Source: CAZZBK01 sp964652155 (GTDB taxonomy: Bacteria > Planctomycetota > Planctomycetia > Pirellulales > PNKZ01). Taken from it: DNA of 15,253 nucleotides. The DNA is taken from NCBI GenBank assembly GCA_964652155.1, contig CAZZBK010000144.1, forward strand, positions 1 to 15,253, in the 5' to 3' direction. This document shows positions 1-6,990 of this stretch, piece by piece. The notes beneath the pieces are model-generated. The model saw only the letters and a list, made by a program, of their open reading frames with translations, ran no database searches and had not been told where the DNA came from. Made by a program: the position numbers and the translations under genes. Within the stretch, counting starts at the first letter, position 1; every line of letters begins with the position of its first letter.

Positions 1-171
1 CGCTCATGAACAACGTATAGCCGCTACCCATCGATGCTCCTCACCTGGAGATGGTCCCGCGTCGTGGCGCTCAGGGTGTTGCCAGGATTATAAAAGCGCC
101 GCGCAAATTGGACAACGCTTTCTGCTCGATTCTCATCGGCAATGGTGGCAGGGGAAGGCGGTCCTATGTGG

Positions 172-2490
172 TCAGTCGATCTGCGCAGGTTTGGCGTCGT
201 CCGTCGCCGTGCCATGCGTGAGTTCCATCTGGGCCTTGTGCAGCCGAGCGTACACTCCCTCCACGGCCAGCAGGCTCTCGTGGTGGCCAATCTCGACGAT
301 CTTGCCCCGTTCGAGCACGACCAGTCGGTCGGCCTTGCGCAGCGTGCTGAGGCGATGCGCGATGGCGATTGTCGTGCGCCCTTGGACCAACCGGTCGAGG
401 GCCGCTTGGATTTCCCGCTCGGTCTCGTTGTCGACGGCCGAGGTCGCCTCGTCGAGGATCAGAATCTTCGGATCGATCAACAACGCGCGCGCGATCGAAA
501 TTCGCTGGCGTTCGCCACCCGATAGGCTTTGCCCGCGCTCGCCGACCAGCGAGTCGTACCCGAGTGGCAGGCGCAGGATGAAGTCGTGGGCGTGGGCTGC
601 TTTGGCCGCGGCGATAATTTCGTCGCGCGTGGCGTCCGGCTTGCCGTAAGCCACGTTCTCGGCAATGGTCCCGTAGAACAAAAAGGGCTCTTGCAGCACG
701 ATGCCAATGTAACGGCGATACTCTTCGACCGGGAACGAGCGGATGTCGGTGCCGTCGACCAAAATGGCGCCGGTGTCGACATCGTAAAATCGACAGACCA
801 GATTGACGAGCGTGCTCTTGCCGGCTCCGCTGGGACCGACCAAGCCAATCATCTCGCCCGGATGCACGGTCAGGCTGATTTCATCGCACACCTGACGATT
901 GCCGTAGCGGAAACCAACACCGCGGAACTCGAGTTCTCCCTTGATGTCGTGTGGATGCACGGGAGTGACGGGGTCGGGGACACTCGGCTTGCGGTCTAAA
1001 ATCTCGAAGATGCGGCGGGCGCTGGCCCCGGCTCGTTGCGTGGCCGAGATCATGCGGCTCATCGATTCGAGACGACCATAGAAGCGCGTGATATACGCGA
1101 GAAACATGGTGAGCGTGCCGACCGTGATGGCCTGATGAAACACCTGGTGGGCGCCGCTCGCCCAGACGACGAGCAAGCCGATTTGATTGAGCAGCGCGAC
1201 CATCGGCCAGAAGAAGGTCCAGACCATATTGACGCGGTCGTTGGCGTCGAGGATGCGGTTGTTGGCGCGGCGAAACCGCTCGATTTCTCGTTTTTCCTGG
1301 GCGAACGCCTTGACCACGCGAATGCCGGGGATGGTGTCGGCCAGCACGCTCGTCATCTCGGCCCAGGCGCGGCCGCCCCGGCCAAAACCATGCGCCAGCG
1401 ATTCGCGAACGCGAAAGATGAGCCAACCGATCACGGGAATCGGACAAAGTGTGGCCACCGCCAGGATCGGGTCGATCGTCGCGAGAATACTCGCCGAGCC
1501 GACGATCATCAGCGCGTCGCTCACAAAGTCGACCATGTTGTCGCTCAGGAAGCTGCAAATCCGATCGGTGTCGGTGCTGATGCGGGCCATCAGATCGCCG
1601 GTCCGCTTGCCACCGAAGAACTCGATCGAGAGCCGCTGGAGGTGTGCGTAGGTTTCGTTGCGCATGTCGGCGCTAATCCGCTCGCTGACCCAGGCCATCA
1701 CGATGCCCTGCCCCCAGGAGAGCAGCCAGGCCAGCACGCTCGCGCCGCCGAACCCGCCCAAGTACCACATGACGAGTTCCGTCCGCTCGACGACCCGTTC
1801 GTCGAACGCGGCTTGCTGCGCGAGTTGCTGCTCGATCGGGAGCTTTTTCAGCAGGGCGAGTTCTTCGCTGTGCGGCACCAGTACGTTGTCGACTAGCGGT
1901 TGAGTCAGATAGGGGGGAATCAGCCCCGCGGCGGTTGCGGCCAGCGTGAGCGCAAAGCCCAGAAGGATGAGTCCCATGCGGTTGCGGGCGAACCGCACGA
2001 GCTTAAAGAGCGCGATCGTGTTGCGGGGCGCGGCTTCCTCGGGAGCGACTGGAGCGTCGATCTCGTCAAGTTCTTCCTCGATCTGCTCTTCGCCCCGTTG
2101 AAACGACTCGAACCGAGTGACGAGTGACTGAACCTCACGGCTCAGGCCGACCGTGTAACGCCACTCGGCGACGGTCCCCTCGGGGCCATGCAGTTCGAGG
2201 GTTCCCAAACCGGCCCGTTCGCGCGATTTAAGCGTGAGCGACGCTTCGAGCGGCCAAGAGGCCCACACGCGGCGGCCGCTGCTTGTCGCGCGGCGAAAGC
2301 TCAGCGTCTCGGGTTCGAGGCTCAGCAGTCGGCTGTCGGTGAGCAACACGAATCCGGTGGCGAAATGCAGCCGGGGGTCCAAATTTGGCGTAAACCACGC
2401 CAGGATCTGCTCGCTGCCGCCGAGTTGCTCCGCCACCTCGGCCCGCACGCTCGCCGGCAAAGCATCGAGTTGAGAGGACAGTTCATCCAT
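172..2490 (-). CDS. ABC exporter half-transporter (permease fused to ATPase) with N-terminal cytoplasmic domain
   Basis: The 772-residue protein fuses a six-helix exporter membrane domain to an ABC ATPase and should work as a dimer in the inner membrane; the substrate cannot be told. Residues 1-155 are a soluble extension absent from minimal exporters of about 580 residues. It has a beta-rich, PH-like look (about 30-130) followed by an acidic linker (134-153). Hydrophobic segments lie near 172-192, 240-262, 318-336, 341-360, 425-445 and 455-472. The ATPase shows Walker A GPSGAGKST (552-560), Q-loop Q600, signature LSGGE (656-660), Walker B ILILDE (676-681), D-loop SAVD (684-687) and switch His712, so it should be active. 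No Shine-Dalgarno sequence precedes the ATG, but no better start exists. It stands alone, divergent from cphA. The family is lipid A/multidrug-type exporters (MsbA-like); an export role is inference. Confidence 0.93.
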   Translation of the reverse strand: MDELSSQLDALPASVRAEVAEQLGGSEQILAWFTPNLDPRLHFATGFVLLTDSRLLSLEPETLSFRRATSSGRRVWASWPLEASLTLKSRERAGLGTLELHGPEGTVAEWRYTVGLSREVQSLVTRFESFQRGEEQIEEELDEIDAPVAPEEAAPRNTIALFKLVRFARNRMGLILLGFALTLAATAAGLIPPYLTQPLVDNVLVPHSEELALLKKLPIEQQLAQQAAFDERVVERTELVMWYLGGFGGASVLAWLLSWGQGIVMAWVSERISADMRNETYAHLQRLSIEFFGGKRTGDLMARISTDTDRICSFLSDNMVDFVSDALMIVGSASILATIDPILAVATLCPIPVIGWLIFRVRESLAHGFGRGGRAWAEMTSVLADTIPGIRVVKAFAQEKREIERFRRANNRILDANDRVNMVWTFFWPMVALLNQIGLLVVWASGAHQVFHQAITVGTLTMFLAYITRFYGRLESMSRMISATQRAGASARRIFEILDRKPSVPDPVTPVHPHDIKGELEFRGVGFRYGNRQVCDEISLTVHPGEMIGLVGPSGAGKSTLVNLVCRFYDVDTGAILVDGTDIRSFPVEEYRRYIGIVLQEPFLFYGTIAENVAYGKPDATRDEIIAAAKAAHAHDFILRLPLGYDSLVGERGQSLSGGERQRISIARALLIDPKILILDEATSAVDNETEREIQAALDRLVQGRTTIAIAHRLSTLRKADRLVVLERGKIVEIGHHESLLAVEGVYARLHKAQMELTHGTATDDAKPAQID

Positions 2491-2740
2491 GCTGGAGAGG
2501 CGTTCTACGTCAGAGTTGTGAAGCGATTGCCGAGACCATGAGCGATGCCTCCTCGAGCGGCCGGAGCGTCGTCGAGCCGCCCGCGGAAGAGTCGACCGAC
2601 GGCAACGGTCCTTGCCGAGTCGGCCACCGATGGAATATCCTTATATTTATAGCACAAAACGTTTTTCGGCCTATGCCCCCGGCCGCATGGCGTCTCCGGT
2701 AGGTCGGTTTTCTCGCTTGTAGACACGCTCGGACCCACTC
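2491..2740. promoter_or_regulatory. Divergent intergenic region between the ABC exporter and cphA
   Basis: This 250-bp gap must hold the promoters of both divergent genes. An AT-rich pocket at 2635-2660 stands out from the GC-rich surroundings. On the plus strand TTGCCG (2612-2617) with TATCCT (2636-2641) at 18-bp spacing is a weak sigma70-like match. On the minus strand TATAAA sits in the same pocket but has no good -35 partner. No operator repeat or hairpin was recognised. The short open frames here look like noise. Confidence 0.3.
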
Positions 2741-5386
2741 ATGCACATTCGCCATATTTACGCTCTGCGGGGCCCCAACATCTGGTCCCGCTCCCCCGTG
2801 CTCGAAGCCTGGGTCGATCTGGAAGAACTCAAGGATTCCCCCTCGGATTCGATTCCGGGCTTCAACGAGCGGCTGATGGATTGGTTGCCGTCGATGATCG
2901 AGCATCGGTGCAGCATCGGCGAGCGAGGCGGGTTCTTCGAGCGGCTCCGCCGCGGCACCTACATGGCCCACATTCTCGAACACGTCAGCCTGGAACTACA
3001 AACCCTGGCCGGCAGCGACATGGGCTTTGGCCGCGCTCGCGAAACCAGCGAGGAAGGCGTGTACAAAGTCGCCATCAAGTTTGAAGAGGAGCAGCTCGCG
3101 CGGGCCTGCATTCGCGAAGCGCACGAACTGGTGCTCGCCGCCGTTTACGATCGACCGTATGACATCAGCGCCACGGTCAAACGTCTGCGCGAGGTCGCCA
3201 ACCTCGTGTGCTTTGGTCCCAGCACGGGCTCGATCGTGCAGGCTGCTCGCGAACGGGACATTCCGGTCCGCCGGCTCGACGACGGCAGCCTTGTGCAACT
3301 GGGGCACGGTTGCAAACAGCATCGCATTCGCATGGCCGAGACCGACCAGACGAGCGCGATTGCTCAAGATATTGCCCAAGACAAAGAAGTTACCAAGCAG
3401 TTGCTCGCCAGCGTGGGAGTGCCCGTGCCGGGCGGTCGAGCGGTCGAGAGCGCCGCGGACGCCTGGGAAGCGGCCTGCGAGATCGGGTTGCCCGTGGTGG
3501 TCAAGCCGCGCAACGCGAATCACGGTCGCGGCGTGGCCATCAACCTGACCGATCGTGAGCAGATCATGAAGGCTTACGACACCGCGCTGCCCGAGGGGGA
3601 CGGCGTGCTTGTCGAGCAGTTCGTGCTCGGCGGCGAACATCGTCTGCTCGTGATCGACGGTAAGTTTGTTGCCGCGGCTCGAGGCGAGCCGGAGCAAGTC
3701 GTCGGCGACGGTAAGCAATCGGTGCGCGAGTTGGTCGACGAGATCAATCGCGACCCGCGGCGCGGCGACGACTGGGCCAGCCCTCTGTACAAGATCGAGA
3801 TCGACCCCGTGGCGATCATCATGCTGGCCAAGCAGGGATATACGCCCGAGTCGATTCCGCCGCGGCGCAAGACCGTGACCATTCATTACAACGGCGAGTT
3901 ACTCACGGACGTCACGGACATCGTGCATCCGGAGATTGCGCAGACGGCGGTGCTCGCGGCTCGTGTGGTGGGCTTGAACATCGCCGGCATCGACATGATC
4001 GCCCGCGATATCTCGCAGCCGATGCGAGCGCAGGGGGCCAAGGTCATCGAGGTCAACGCTGGCCCGGGCTTGCGCATGCATTTGGAGCCCGAGTACGGCA
4101 CGCCTCGCCCGGTCGGTAAGTGGATCGTCGCGACCGTGTTTCCCAACGAAGAAACCGGCCGAATTCCACTCATCTCGGTCACCGGCACCAACGGCAAGAC
4201 GATCGTCTGCCGGCTGCTGCGACACTTGCTCGCGCAACATTGGTCGCACGTCGGCCTGACCTGCTCCGAAGGGGTGTTTGTCGACGGCTATGCGATGGAC
4301 CAGGGAGAATGCACCGGGCCGAGTAGCGCGCGTGCCGTACTGTTGCACCCCGACGTCGACGCGGCGGTGTTCGAAACCGCGCGCGGAGGCATTTTACGCT
4401 CCGGACTCGGCTTCGATCAGTGCTCGGTCGCGGTGGTCTTGAACATCGGGGTCCCTGATCGGCTCGGGCATCATGACATCGAAACGCCCGAGAAGATGGC
4501 GCTCGTCAAACGCTCGGCGGTCGACGTGACGCTCAAGGGAACGGGCGTCGCGGTGCTCAACGCCCAGGATCCGCTCGTGGCGGCGATGGCGAGTTATAGC
4601 CGGGGCACGACCACGTTCTTCGCCGATCGAGCCGATGATCCGATCGTCGCCGAGCATGTCCAGCAAGGGGGCCGCGCGGTCGTCGCCTCGGCCGGACAGA
4701 TTGTGCTCGTCGAAGGCTCTCAGCAGACGCCGCTCATGCCGCTGGCCGAGGCACCGTTGACCCTCGGCGGTCGTGTGCCGTTTCAGGTGCAAAACGTCCT
4801 CGCGGCTGTTGCAGCCGGCTGGGCCGTTGGCCTGTCGCTCGATCAGTTGCGACAGGGGGTCAAGACGTTTCAGGCCGATCTGGCGACGACCATCGGGCGA
4901 TTCAATCTCATCGAGCATGGCTCGGCACGGGTTGTGCTCGATCATTGCCACAACGAAGGCGCGCTTGCCGCGCTGATCGAAGCTCTGGAGGCGATCCCGC
5001 ATCGACGCCGGACCGTGGTGTATTCGGCGCTCGGCGATCGCCGCGAAGCTGACATCGTGCGCCAAGGCGAGCAACTCGCCGCGGCTTTTGATCGCGTCGT
5101 GCTCTACGACCACGACAACACGCACGACCGGCTGCCAGGAGAGATACCGGCGCTGCTCCAGCAGGGAACGACGCACGGAGGCCGTGTGAAAGAGTTAGTC
5201 GTGAGCGACTCGCCGACCGCGGCGGTGCAGCAAGCCCTGGCCAACGTGCAAAGCGAGGAGCTGATCGTGATTCAGACGGGTGTGTGCCATGCGGCGCTGC
5301 TCGAGGCCTGCCGCATCCTGGGCCTCGAAGTGCCCGTCGAGCTGCGCGGAGCCTTGCACGAGGCCCCGGCCGCCAGCCTGGGTTAG
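2741..5386 (+). CDS. cphA: Cyanophycin synthetase (CphA), full length
   Basis: This 881-residue enzyme matches the usual length of about 870-900. CphA polymerises Asp and Arg, using ATP, into the storage polymer multi-L-arginyl-poly-L-aspartate (cyanophycin), which forms cytoplasmic granules. Three parts are visible. The N-terminal domain (1-160) has the family signatures LRGPNIWS (9-16), RGGFFERLRRGTYM (62-75) and GFGRARET (95-102). The ATP-grasp part (about 161-470) adds Asp and shows VVKPRNANHGRGV (253-265), VEQF plus GGEHRLLV (291-304) and IEVNAGPG (436-443). The Mur-ligase-like part (about 475-870) adds Arg and has P-loop GTNGKT (482-487) and ETARGGILRSGLGFD (545-559). The motif that is normally DYAHNP reads DHCHNE (734-739), which is unusual. 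No cyanophycinase gene is in the window. There is no clear Shine-Dalgarno site; the ATG is chosen because the conserved N-terminus begins at once. Confidence 0.95.
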   Translation: MHIRHIYALRGPNIWSRSPVLEAWVDLEELKDSPSDSIPGFNERLMDWLPSMIEHRCSIGERGGFFERLRRGTYMAHILEHVSLELQTLAGSDMGFGRARETSEEGVYKVAIKFEEEQLARACIREAHELVLAAVYDRPYDISATVKRLREVANLVCFGPSTGSIVQAARERDIPVRRLDDGSLVQLGHGCKQHRIRMAETDQTSAIAQDIAQDKEVTKQLLASVGVPVPGGRAVESAADAWEAACEIGLPVVVKPRNANHGRGVAINLTDREQIMKAYDTALPEGDGVLVEQFVLGGEHRLLVIDGKFVAAARGEPEQVVGDGKQSVRELVDEINRDPRRGDDWASPLYKIEIDPVAIIMLAKQGYTPESIPPRRKTVTIHYNGELLTDVTDIVHPEIAQTAVLAARVVGLNIAGIDMIARDISQPMRAQGAKVIEVNAGPGLRMHLEPEYGTPRPVGKWIVATVFPNEETGRIPLISVTGTNGKTIVCRLLRHLLAQHWSHVGLTCSEGVFVDGYAMDQGECTGPSSARAVLLHPDVDAAVFETARGGILRSGLGFDQCSVAVVLNIGVPDRLGHHDIETPEKMALVKRSAVDVTLKGTGVAVLNAQDPLVAAMASYSRGTTTFFADRADDPIVAEHVQQGGRAVVASAGQIVLVEGSQQTPLMPLAEAPLTLGGRVPFQVQNVLAAVAAGWAVGLSLDQLRQGVKTFQADLATTIGRFNLIEHGSARVVLDHCHNEGALAALIEALEAIPHRRRTVVYSALGDRREADIVRQGEQLAAAFDRVVLYDHDNTHDRLPGEIPALLQQGTTHGGRVKELVVSDSPTAAVQQALANVQSEELIVIQTGVCHAALLEACRILGLEVPVELRGALHEAPAASLG

Positions 5387-5411
5387 CATTGCTGCCTGGG
5401 TTAGCATTGCG
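5376..5411 (+). repeat. 18-bp tandem duplication over the cphA stop codon
   Basis: The unit GCCTGGGTTAGCATTGCT (5376-5393) is followed directly by GCCTGGGTTAGCATTGCG (5394-5411), identical at 17 of 18 positions. Because 18 is a multiple of three, a second TAG (5402-5404) lies in frame behind the cphA stop (5384-5386). It fills most of the 30-bp gap between the convergent cphA and csrA genes. It is probably a slippage duplication; no function is implied. Confidence 0.9.
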
Positions 5412-5416
5412 ACGGG

Positions 5417-5635
5417 TTACACGCTGGATGACGCGATCGGCCGCGGTCCCGCGATCGGTGGTCGATCCGAGCGGCTCTGGCCTTGTTCGGGCAACAATTC
5501 TTGTCGGCGAAACACGACCTCGGCCGGTCCATCGAGTCCGATTTTGACCCGATTGCCGCGGATCTCGACGACCCGCACGCGAATGTTGTCACCGATGACG
5601 ATTTCTTCGCCGATTTTACGACTGAGAACGAGCAT
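5417..5635 (-). CDS. csrA: Carbon storage regulator CsrA (RNA-binding post-transcriptional regulator)
   Basis: The 72-residue product is a CsrA/RsmA homologue, a dimeric RNA-binding protein that binds GGA motifs in leaders and changes translation or mRNA stability. It opens with the family hallmark MLVLSRKIGEEIVIGD (1-16) and continues through VRVVEIRGNRVKIGLDGP (20-37). RNA-contacting residues known in E. coli CsrA, Leu4, Arg6 and Arg44 (in VVFRRQEL), are all present at the same numbers. The C-terminal tail (50-72) is Pro/Ser-rich and about 10 residues longer than in E. coli. I chose the ATG at 5635 over an upstream TTG (5653) because the conserved N-terminus starts there and GGAG lies 8 nt upstream. 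It is convergent with cphA and divergent from tilS. No fliW or flagellar gene is in the window, so its targets are unknown. Confidence 0.93.
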   Translation of the reverse strand: MLVLSRKIGEEIVIGDNIRVRVVEIRGNRVKIGLDGPAEVVFRRQELLPEQGQSRSDRPPIAGPRPIASSSV

Positions 5636-5694
5636 GATCCGTGCTCCGCACAAGGATTCCCCCTCGCGTCTTCCCTACACTGCTGAGAATTCTA
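5636..5694 (-). promoter_or_regulatory. csrA leader with four GGA motifs and a possible -10 box
   Basis: Read on the minus strand, the leader contains AGGGA (5672-5676), GGGGA (5658-5662), GCGGA (5645-5649) and ACGGA (5638-5642). The last two cover the Shine-Dalgarno site and the bases just before the start codon. CsrA proteins bind ANGGA-type sites, so self-repression is possible (inference). TAGAAT (5689-5694) resembles a -10 box, but no convincing -35 is seen at the right distance. Confidence 0.35.
5644..5647 (-). promoter_or_regulatory. Ribosome binding site of csrA
   Basis: On the minus strand GGAG lies 8 nt before the ATG at 5635. It fixes the csrA start at the conserved MLVLSRK and excludes the upstream TTG. 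The same GGA also fits the core of a CsrA binding site. Confidence 0.6.
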
Positions 5695-5890
5695 GACCTC
5701 GGATGTTTAACGACCATTGGCCGCTGATGTGGAATCCGTCATGATGGCGGAAACGTACTGAGCCACGGCCCGGCTTTTGGGGGGTGCTTTGCCCTTGAAT
5801 GGCTTGATCGCGACGCTGCCCGAGGGGCGGTCTTTGTTTCCTCTCGCGGGCTTTGCCCGGCGACTCTTGTGATCCGAGTGATGATGACCG

Positions 5891-6901
5891 ATGCGTGAAA
5901 GCCCTGCGGAAATCGACGATCTATTCGCCCGCTCCTGGCCTCCGCAGGCCTGGTGCGACGTGCGGGTCGTCGTGGCCGTTTCGGGAGGTGCCGACAGCGT
6001 GGCGTTGCTGCGATTGCTCGATACTCAGGTGCGACACCATGGCGGGCAGCTCGCGGTGGCCCATATCCATCATCATTTGCGCATCGAGGCCGACGACGAT
6101 CAATGCTTTGTCCAGGAACTAGCTGGACACCTGGGGTACCCAATCCACACGGCAGATGGCGATGTCCGCCAGCACGCGAGCCTGCACCGCGATGGTCTCG
6201 AAGCCGCGGCACGAACGGTGCGATTGCAAGCACTCAGAACGATCGCCGAGCAAATCGGCGCGCGGTACGTGGTCTTGGCCCATACGGCCGACGATCAAGC
6301 TGAGACCATTTTGCACCGGATGCTGCGCGGCACCGGACTTGCGGGGCTCGCCGGCATGCGTCGGGCTCGGCCGCTAGGCCCGAGTTGTGCTCTGATTCGC
6401 CCGTTGCTGTCGTTTCGGCGTCAGCAGTTGCGCGATTATTTGCAGGCTATCGGGCAACCGTTTCGCGAAGACGCCAGCAACGCCGACACGAAATTTACCC
6501 GCAACCGCCTGCGGCACGACCTGCTTCCCAAGTTGGCCGCCGATTACAACCCGCAGGTTGTCGAGGCCCTGACGCGGCTCGGCGCTCTAGCCGGTGAAGC
6601 CCAGGGCGTGATCGACCGCTTGGTCGACGACCTATTCGAGCGGGTTGTGAGCGACGAGCCCGAGCGGGTGTGTGTCTCGTGCGGCGCGTTGCGAGGCGTG
6701 GGCGATTATGTCGTGCGGCAACTCATGATCCGCGTTTGGCAACAGCGCGGTTGGCCCATGCAGTCGATGGGGCACGATGCGTGGAGCCGGCTCGACGAGG
6801 CCGTGCGGCTGGGTACCGTGCGGTCGTTTGATCTGCCCGGCCGCGTCCAGGTGACGGTGGACGAGTGTCAGTTGGTGCTCACGGCCCCGCGCGGGGTGTG
6901 A
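5891..6901 (+). CDS. tilS: tRNA(Ile)-lysidine synthetase (TilS)
   Basis: TilS converts C34 of the CAU-anticodon tRNA-Ile to lysidine using ATP and lysine, which lets the tRNA read AUA; it is essential and cytoplasmic. The 336-residue protein has the N-type PP-loop SGGADS (31-36), the AHIHHHLR segment (57-64), LAHTADDQAET (129-139) and RGTGLAGLAGM (146-156). These are followed by EDASNADTKFTRNRLRHDLLP (193-213). Together these are diagnostic. It is shorter than the 432-residue E. coli enzyme: the C-terminal region is reduced, as in the compact form known from Aquifex. It begins 255 bp after the divergent csrA start, with no strong Shine-Dalgarno sequence. The upstream gap holds only a small CGGGC-TTT-GCCCG hairpin (5847-5859) of unknown meaning. 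It ends 89 bp before hss. Confidence 0.93.
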   Translation: MRESPAEIDDLFARSWPPQAWCDVRVVVAVSGGADSVALLRLLDTQVRHHGGQLAVAHIHHHLRIEADDDQCFVQELAGHLGYPIHTADGDVRQHASLHRDGLEAAARTVRLQALRTIAEQIGARYVVLAHTADDQAETILHRMLRGTGLAGLAGMRRARPLGPSCALIRPLLSFRRQQLRDYLQAIGQPFREDASNADTKFTRNRLRHDLLPKLAADYNPQVVEALTRLGALAGEAQGVIDRLVDDLFERVVSDEPERVCVSCGALRGVGDYVVRQLMIRVWQQRGWPMQSMGHDAWSRLDEAVRLGTVRSFDLPGRVQVTVDECQLVLTAPRGV

Positions 6902-6918
6902 GAATTACGCGCAGCCGG

Positions 6919-6947
6919 TTGACCCCCGGGGCGTAAGTCGGCACAAT
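6919..6947 (+). promoter_or_regulatory. Candidate sigma70-type promoter of the hss-odc operon
   Basis: TTGACC (6919-6924) and CACAAT (6942-6947) are separated by exactly 17 bp. They match the -35 and -10 consensus at 5/6 and 4/6 positions. The site lies between the tilS stop and hss and is well placed, about 43 bp before the hss start codon. It is the best promoter match I found in the window. Confidence 0.5.
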
Positions 6948-6979
6948 GTCGTGCTTTATGTGATGGGCGTGTTCCAGTC

Positions 6980-6983
6980 GGAG
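6980..6983 (+). promoter_or_regulatory. Ribosome binding site of hss
   Basis: GGAG ends 7 nt before the ATG at 6991. This is one of the few clear Shine-Dalgarno sequences in the window and supports that start. Confidence 0.6.
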
Positions 6984-6990
6984 TGACGGG

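Noticed and set aside
1..171. End of a further gene downstream of the ABC exporter
   Set aside because: Frames here have no recognisable product and the codon pattern differs from the real genes; nothing could be supported.
1036..1896. 286-residue open frame on the plus strand within the ABC exporter gene
   Set aside because: It is antisense to a clear ABC transporter, its product is rich in Arg, His and Asp as expected from a reversed GC-rich gene, and no domain is recognisable.
2505..2738. 77-residue frame on the minus strand just upstream of the ABC gene
   Set aside because: It needs a GTG start, has no Shine-Dalgarno sequence, shows no recognisable features and occupies the divergent promoter region.
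5847..5859. CGGGC-TTT-GCCCG hairpin upstream of tilS as a terminator or riboswitch
   Set aside because: A 5-bp stem without a T-run or any riboswitch core is common by chance in GC-rich DNA.
5739..6233. 164-residue minus-strand frame between csrA and tilS
   Set aside because: Most of it is antisense to the PP-loop region of tilS and the product has no coding-like composition.
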